Origin: Cladorrhinum sp. PSN259
Lineage: Eukaryota > Ascomycota > Sordariomycetes > Sordariales > Podosporaceae
Assembly: GCA_033725935.1 (NCBI GenBank)
Contig: MU867120.1
Location: 124,001 to 188,000 of the forward strand
DNA length: 64,000 bases
Direction: 5' to 3'
The notes under the pieces are model-generated. The model had not been told where the DNA came from and searched no databases. It worked only from the letters and a program-made list of their open reading frames with translations. The position numbers and the translations under genes are program-made. This document shows positions 58,179 through 64,000 of this stretch, piece after piece (within the stretch, counting starts at the first letter, position 1; each line of letters starts with the position of its first letter).

Positions 58179-59625
58179 GTCGTTGGATGTGGTTGTCACG
58201 GGAGTTGGGGGTGCAGGCGGTTTGTCGGAGCCTGCTGAGGCGATGATCCTCTTGTTGGGTGCGGCCGTGGTTCCAGAGGAGGATATCGTCGCCTCAGCGG
58301 CTTTCCGCTTCCTGGTTAATGGGGGAATGGTTGCGGTCTTTTATTTTCTTTGGTGGCACAGTGTTTTGCAACGCCACCCAACAAGCTTATAGACGTGTAC
58401 AGGACCAAAAGGTTATGTTGGTTGTAAAGCAAGTCAACAAGGGAGGCCGACCGCTACCGGGGGAGTGGTATGCTAAAAGTGGTAAAGTCGTGGCGGGGAC
58501 GGTACCAGAGACTGGCTGCAAGTGTGACGTGCAGCTATGAGAGAAAGTAGCGGAAGAGATTCTTGTCTGCTCAGAACAGAGCAAAACTGTGAAAAGGTTT
58601 GCGGCCGGGAGGTTGTTGGAAATTCTTGAGTGATGACAAGAGGTCAGTGGTGGATGACTGACTGATTGATGGGAAGGTGCGATTCCGGTTCCAGGTTGCG
58701 GGAACTTGGAAGACCAGGCTCCAACGAGTCCCAGAAAGGGTTATGTAAGCCCAGATCATGCGGTGCCTGCGCCCAGAGCCAGATGATCCCAACCGCTTCT
58801 AACCACATTTGAATTGAAGCATGCCCGCCTTGCCTGCTCTCCTCGTGCACATTTGCATATCAACTTCTAATGCTCTCAGATGATTTTCTATAATAATACC
58901 TATAATACTTGACCACCATTCAATCCATTTTATGAACAGAGACATGCCTTTCACTTACTCATTTTTCTCATGCCTGCCCTCCAAAACTTGATTTTTGAGT
59001 TCCAGATCTGAGATTCGCCCCACTGATCTATCTTTTCAGCAGCGGCAAGGTTCCCGTCCTTTTTTTTGCCTCGTAACTGCACCGGAGTGCCGGGCTTGAC
59101 GGGAGAGGGACATTAGCACCTTATTAGGTATCTGTATTATAATCCAATCGGCATCTCCGATGCACCCATTCCAGGTTCCGATTGCCACGTCCAGACTTCC
59201 TTGAAGCTTGTTACGGATGATGATGGTGGCTATTTTCAAGGCGATGACCAAAAGGGATTTTACTTGAACTGATATGCCCATACCAATAGCATGATAATAA
59301 TACTTGTTCAGTTAGTTCATACTGGAACCTAGAAGTGGTTGTTTGACACCGTGGTTTGGATTTTGGATGGAGCTGGGAAAGGCGTGTACATAAGCCCGTG
59401 CAGGAGGCCCAGTTGGTTCTACTAGCTTGCAGCCACTGTGGGGGCAGTTCGGCAGCCTTATCCCAATTTTGGTGACATTCCATTTTCGCGATTGACCAGC
59501 AAAGACCATCACCCCCAGAAACACTGCGCGCAACGGATCTCTTGAGTGCTGGCAAGAAGCCAAAGTCCTCTAAATAGTGTTTGTCTTACACTCAAATTTA
59601 ACCCTTACTGGAGAAATCTACAGCA
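58179..59625. promoter_or_regulatory. Divergent region, RBR / SNIP1, 1.45 kb
   Basis: Holds both promoters. Only short frames without known motif. Confidence 0.4.
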
Positions 59626-60576
59626 ATGGGCGACAACTCCTACAAAAGCACTGAAGCCGCGTCGCGTCGGCGGAGATGCGATGATGACGCGCATGGCGAC
59701 CGGGATGACCGAAAGAGGAGGCATCGTGACGGGGATTCGAGCAACCAAAGTCGCAGAGATAGTTCCAGGGATAGGGAGAGAGAACGGGAGCGGGGAAAAG
59801 AAAGAGAGCATCGCCGCCGCTCCAGGTCACCGGATGCGAAAGCTCGACGATCACGATCCAGAGAAAAAGAGAAGCGAAGAGATAGGGACGAGCACAGAGA
59901 TCGAAACCGAGGCAGCCGGAGGTCGAGGAGCCGAGAGAAACACAGCGGAAAGCGACGGTCGAGATCCCCAGATGCCCGCTCATCACGTCGCCAAAGAGAC
60001 AACAACGCCCTTGTCAAACGTAACGGTCCGCTGCCATCACAGGATGACTCTTTTGCCGTCAGTAACGGAGATGAGCCCATGAAACCAGTAGAGAAGCCAA
60101 ACTTTGGAAATTCAGGCACATTGGCCGCCGCATCCAACTCGGTTACCCAGGCCGACGGAACCACCATCACCTTGAAATACCATGAGCCTCCAGAGGCCCG
60201 AAAGGCATCGCCACGGGACGAGTGGAAACTATTCATTTTCAAGGGTCAAGATATTGTCGATACCATAGATCTCAATGCGCGAAGCTGTTGGCTGATCGGA
60301 AGAGAGGTGGCTGTTGTTGACCTCCCGGCGGAGCATCCCAGCATCAGCAAGCAACATGCCGTAATCCAGTTTCGGTACACCGAAAAGCGCAATGAGTTTG
60401 GCGATAAGATAGGCCGGGTTAAGCCGTATCTGATTGACTTGGAGAGCGCAAATGGTACCATGCTCAATGGTGAAAAGGTTCCCGAGAGCCGATACCTCGA
60501 GCTACGAAACAAGGACATGGTCCAGCTCGGCTCGAGCACCAGAGAGTATGTCCTCATGCTTGCGCCAAAGAAATAG
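59626..60576 (+). CDS. SNIP1/Pml1-type FHA-domain splicing protein
   Basis: Single exon, 316 residues. The first ~125 residues are Arg/Ser/Asp/Glu-rich with RRSRSP-type motifs, as in splicing factors. The FHA domain spans about 210-310: WLIGREVAVVDLPAEHPSIS, SKQHAVIQFR, LIDLESANGTMLNGEKV, with the phosphothreonine-binding pattern GRE..SxxH..NG. Yeast Pml1 belongs to the RES complex that retains unspliced pre-mRNA; human SNIP1 is in the spliceosome. Assignment by domain order, confident at family level. Confidence 0.94.
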   Translation: MGDNSYKSTEAASRRRRCDDDAHGDRDDRKRRHRDGDSSNQSRRDSSRDRERERERGKEREHRRRSRSPDAKARRSRSREKEKRRDRDEHRDRNRGSRRSRSREKHSGKRRSRSPDARSSRRQRDNNALVKRNGPLPSQDDSFAVSNGDEPMKPVEKPNFGNSGTLAAASNSVTQADGTTITLKYHEPPEARKASPRDEWKLFIFKGQDIVDTIDLNARSCWLIGREVAVVDLPAEHPSISKQHAVIQFRYTEKRNEFGDKIGRVKPYLIDLESANGTMLNGEKVPESRYLELRNKDMVQLGSSTREYVLMLAPKK

Positions 60577-62124
60577 GGCATGTATTTGGACATGGTCCGG
60601 TGTCGTCCTTGGCGAGAACGGCCACATTATGGTTTGCGCAAGATGCACTCCTCAGGTCACTCCAAGGGTTCCGCTGCCGTTGACAAAGTTAATAGCATCG
60701 AACTAGAGATTAGCGCAACCGTTGTCTATCACAATGCGCAAGGAGCGCGGATGTCGGGCGGCTTGGTCATTAGGATTGTCGTTGAACGGCCGGTTTACCC
60801 CTAGTGATATCTTAGAAAAGACGACTTGTAAAGATAAGCTCAACTCATACGGCCGCTTCTTTGACTGTCTCGAGGCGCATCTAGACACGGCCGAGATGAC
60901 AACTTTGCCGGGCACTCGAGAATAGACTCCGCACCCTCGCTGTTGTTCCACATATTTTTTTTGACAGTAGCTCGACTAGACAAGGGCTGTTTGGTATGCT
61001 TAGAGTTTGCTCTCACAGGACAAAGAGCCTGCACCGCATGCTTGTCTGGGAAGGCAGGTGTTGTTGGCCACCAAATAGCGGGAGCTTATTATTCGCATAT
61101 TAGCATCCTCCCGAGCATTAACTACGATGCGATGGAGCCCGAAATCTCGATCTCAGAAACAGAGGCTTCCTCAACATACTCGCTTGCTTTTCCCCGCTAT
61201 CTAGACAATCCACAGTAACAGTTATTCTTGTTAGCTATCCACGCGGGCGCCATATTCACACTTTGAGCACCAGCGTCAATCTGTCCACTTATTCTGGTGA
61301 TGAGGTTTGTCCCACCCTGATGTAACACCATGTGCACAACTTTGTCAGTCGCTCAAAAATTGCGGATATTCGAGGTTCAACGCTTAGGAGCATGAGAGAT
61401 CCGACATCTCTCCCGCGGGAAGTGTTCCGTGCAACTGCCGACCGAGCGTGTGGCACTGACAGTTGTTGATGTCAGACAGTTCTGACGAATCATTTCACCG
61501 TTCCTTGCCATCTCCCGAAAAGGCTGTTCGGGCCCTCAGCCACGAACGGCGGCGTCCCGCCCTCACAAACATGGCAGGCAGCATTAGCAGGGGAGTCATA
61601 GAATGGCAAGTACGAAGAAACGTTGTTTTTGGTTTACTGCGTTTGTAAATTTGTTGGTGGTGGCCTTCTGAAACAACTCGACGCTACCCAAGAAACGTCT
61701 TTGAGGAGGGCTCAAATGACCAACCAGAAGTGGTCCTGTGACACCCCTTTTTGCGCAAACATGGCCTCCCTCACAATTGCCTTTTTTTCTGTTGATGGCA
61801 TTTGAGCCTTGTGTTAAGGTCCGCTGATGGGTCCTAGTGGGCTGTCAGTCAGAGACTTATAGACTCTATTATGTCGCACCACTGTGCTACTTGGAATTTC
61901 TTTGAGAGGAAATACTTATTACAGTTCCTGGTTCGGTCACCACCATTTCCAAGTTGGTTCATTTCATATATGAGATCCAAGCAGGTCTCCCTATTTCCCT
62001 TTCTGCGCCTCTCCCGCTCCCTCCACACACCCCCAAACACATATTTTATTTCTGGAATGGTTGCCAACTAAAACCTATTTTTTTCTCTTTCGTTGCTGAG
62101 CTTGTGTTGGATATCATAGCAAGC
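60577..62124. other. Intergenic, 1.55 kb
   Basis: Between SNIP1 and the NLR gene. Several frames up to 91 codons, none with recognisable content. No repeat or mobile element identified. Confidence 0.4.
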
Positions 62125-64000
62125 ATGGTCAGTATTTCTCGCACTTCTAATAGATCAGGGATTCCAAGCCCTTTCTTCACACGAAGGAATCCCTCCAGAC
62201 TGCGGCACTTCCTATTACCTCCTCGACGGGTAAGATGACTGTTTTGGTCTCCTGCAAGCGCACTCGGACCGGGCCTGTCACAGAACCCTGCCGGGCTCTC
62301 ATTGTGAACATGTAACTGATAGCCCACAGCAGAGCACCATCGAAGGGACGATCAATAAGAACCCTTCTCGGTACGAACTCACGACGGTCTACACCCACCC
62401 TGAAGCCAAAGCAGACATCGTCCTTGTCCACGGCCTCAACGGCGATCCTCTAAAAACATGGACCTCACTCAAAAACGGCGTTTACTGGCCTACCGACCTC
62501 CTTCCTGCCGCACTTAAAAATGAGCACGCCAACATCTTGGTGTACGGCTACAACGCTGACGTTTATTCGACGAGGAAAGATCGTTCTCCATCAGATAACT
62601 TCATTCATCAGCATGCTCAGTCCCTCATCACCTCATTGACTCACCACCGCAAATCATGCGGTACCGACCGGCTACCCCTGATGTGGGTCGCTCACTCCTT
62701 GGGCGGAATTCTGGTCAAACGAGCTTTACTCTACTCCAACGACGTCAGAGCTCATCATCAGGAAGACTTTCGGTCGATATTCGTATCGACTTATGGGATA
62801 ATCTTCCTCGGAACACCGCATAACGGTTCCGACATTGCCATATGGGGCCGCGTCTTACAACTCATGTCTGACATTACCATCCCGCGTAAGCTATTCGAGA
62901 CTCAACCGACGCTGTTGAGAGCTCTGAAGAAGGATAATGAGACGCTGCAAGGAATTAACTCGCATTTTTTGGACATTTATCAAAGGTTCAGAATACACAT
63001 GGTTCATGAGAACCATCGAACAGATGTGAGGGGCAGTAAGATTCTTGTTGTGGATGCTGCAAGCGCCGGGCCTCAGTTGCCTGGTGTTACGTATTATGGC
63101 ATTGAGGCTAGTCATTCTGGAATGTGTAAGTTTGACAGCGAAAGTGCGCCGGGCTGGGTGAATGTCAGTACGGCGATCAGAGAGTGGGTTGGTGATGGAG
63201 GAAACGTTATCCCGATTAGGTGGGAGGTAGAGGAGGAGGATCGAAGGACGAGGGCGAATTTGGAGAACTTTGAGAGGCGAAGAGGTTATGTGAGTAAATT
63301 CTGTCGCCGGGAGATGACGATGAGTGCTAATTTTGCTGTGACAGGAGATTGCGATCGCCTCGAATACTCATCAGCAAGCTATTGGTAGGTTCATCCCTCA
63401 TCAAGCGTCGTCGGTTGGGAATCGCTGTTATCATCACTGCATTTGTTCGGCTCAGAGCAGTCAGGCGTCTGTCGAGCAAAAAGAAGAAAAAGGGGAAGAG
63501 GCGAAAAATGTGGCGGATTGAGAGTTAATGAGGAACAAGGGCTGATTTTATTTCTTTTGCTTTTTAGTAGAAGAGAGCAGTAATGCAATTTCTGTATCCC
63601 GTCAGAGGTCGGTCGTCGGACCGGCAATGATAGCCTCCGCTTCGGCGCCTTCACTGCTCATCGAGTCTGTGGCCTCAAGTCAAGGACCACCAGAACAAGA
63701 GCCAGGCGCGGCAGCCATCCCAGCTGGGCTCATCAAATCCAGGCAAGATTACGATCAACAACCTCTTTTCATCCATCCGGAACCTTTCCGACCAAACTCA
63801 TTCTTTATGGGCCGCGAGGATGAACTGCGAGGTCTCCATGAAATGCTCATGGATCGCAAGCGCAGGTCAGAAGGCACATCCGCTGTCCTGATCCAATGTC
63901 TGCCTGGAGGGGGCAAGACCCATCTTGCTCGACAATATGTCTTCCAACACATGGACGATTACCCGGGCGGTGTTTACTGGGTACGAGCCAAATCCAAACC
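62125..64000 (+). CDS. NLR (STAND) protein: SesB-like hydrolase + NB-ARC, 3' partial
   Basis: Fungal nucleotide-binding receptor of the type involved in non-self recognition and cell death. Exons: 62125-62229, 62330-63289, 63345-63384, 63568-64000 and on beyond the window; introns 100, 55 and 183 bp. The first exon (35 codons, MVSISRTSNRSG...) is the least certain. Exon 2 is an alpha/beta-hydrolase of the SesB type: DIVLVHGLNGDPLKTW (oxyanion loop), AHSLGG with nucleophile Ser158, and EASHSGMCKF with the likely catalytic His. Exon 4 begins |VEESSNA, contains FMGREDELRGLHEML and the Walker A CLPGGGKTHLAR of NB-ARC. The repeat (TPR, WD or ankyrin) domain would lie outside the window. Not seen as a pseudogene: no stop in any exon. 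Confidence 0.88.

Noticed and set aside
59640..60242. 200-codon minus-strand ORF
   Set aside because: Antisense to the Arg/Ser-rich part of SNIP1; an effect of composition.
60943..61218. 91-codon ORF upstream of the NLR
   Set aside because: Non-ATG start and no recognisable content.
1..64000. tRNA, 5S rRNA, transposon or CRISPR
   Set aside because: No cloverleaf B-box, dispersed 5S, terminal repeats or spaced repeats were recognised by eye; tRNAscan and RepeatMasker would be decisive.

Overview
The window is nuclear DNA of a filamentous ascomycete. Genes are dense and on both strands. Introns are short (about 48-183 bp) with GT...AG ends and CTAAC/CTGAC branch sites, and nearly every long frame is a recognisable fungal protein. 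The set (Fks1 glucan synthase, Dam1/DASH subunit, thiazole synthase under an intronic TPP riboswitch, a fungal NLR) fits Sordariomycetes, probably Sordariales. This is inferred from protein character only. No tRNA, rRNA, transposon or CRISPR was recognised.

Layout. 1-1196: 3' part of a PLP decarboxylase. 1485-2763: THI4 (minus) with its TPP riboswitch. 5372-9263: GGA clathrin adaptor (minus) divergent from TSR3 (plus). 9527-16516: a very long mitochondrial IF-2 (minus), a two-pass membrane protein (plus) and a PDAP1/PP28 protein (minus). 17860-27739 is a more accessory-looking block, all on the plus strand: membrane-anchored alpha/beta hydrolase, a previously easy-to-miss 68-residue gene in three exons, a CorA-like channel protein and a kinase-vWA-polyQ protein. 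28429-39205 holds three minus-strand genes of the cell envelope: GH17 glucanase, LCB1 (sphingolipid synthesis) and FKS1 (beta-1,3-glucan synthase). A 4.6 kb gene-poor stretch follows. 43852-60576 is housekeeping: GCNA-like SprT protease, HINT-type HIT protein, CRAL-TRIO lipid carrier, Dam1, a DUF167 protein, a Prx5-type peroxiredoxin, SCOT, an Ariadne RBR ubiquitin ligase and a SNIP1/Pml1 FHA protein. 62125-64000 is the 5' part of an NLR immune-type receptor (SesB-like hydrolase plus NB-ARC), cut by the window end.

The genes do not form one pathway. Functional neighbours are limited to GH17, LCB1 and FKS1 (wall and membrane), and perhaps the plus-strand block at 17.9-27.7 kb with the NLR as self-recognition or stress functions. 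Exon coordinates were worked out by hand from splice signals and reading-frame continuity; where several choices fit, the entry says so. Points that deserve a second look are the riboswitch with its long purine/pyrimidine P3 arm, the 68-residue gene, the kinase-vWA fusion with a non-standard catalytic loop, the GCNA-like protease with a terminal SUMO-binding motif, the Tyr at the Fks1 hot spot, and the NLR.
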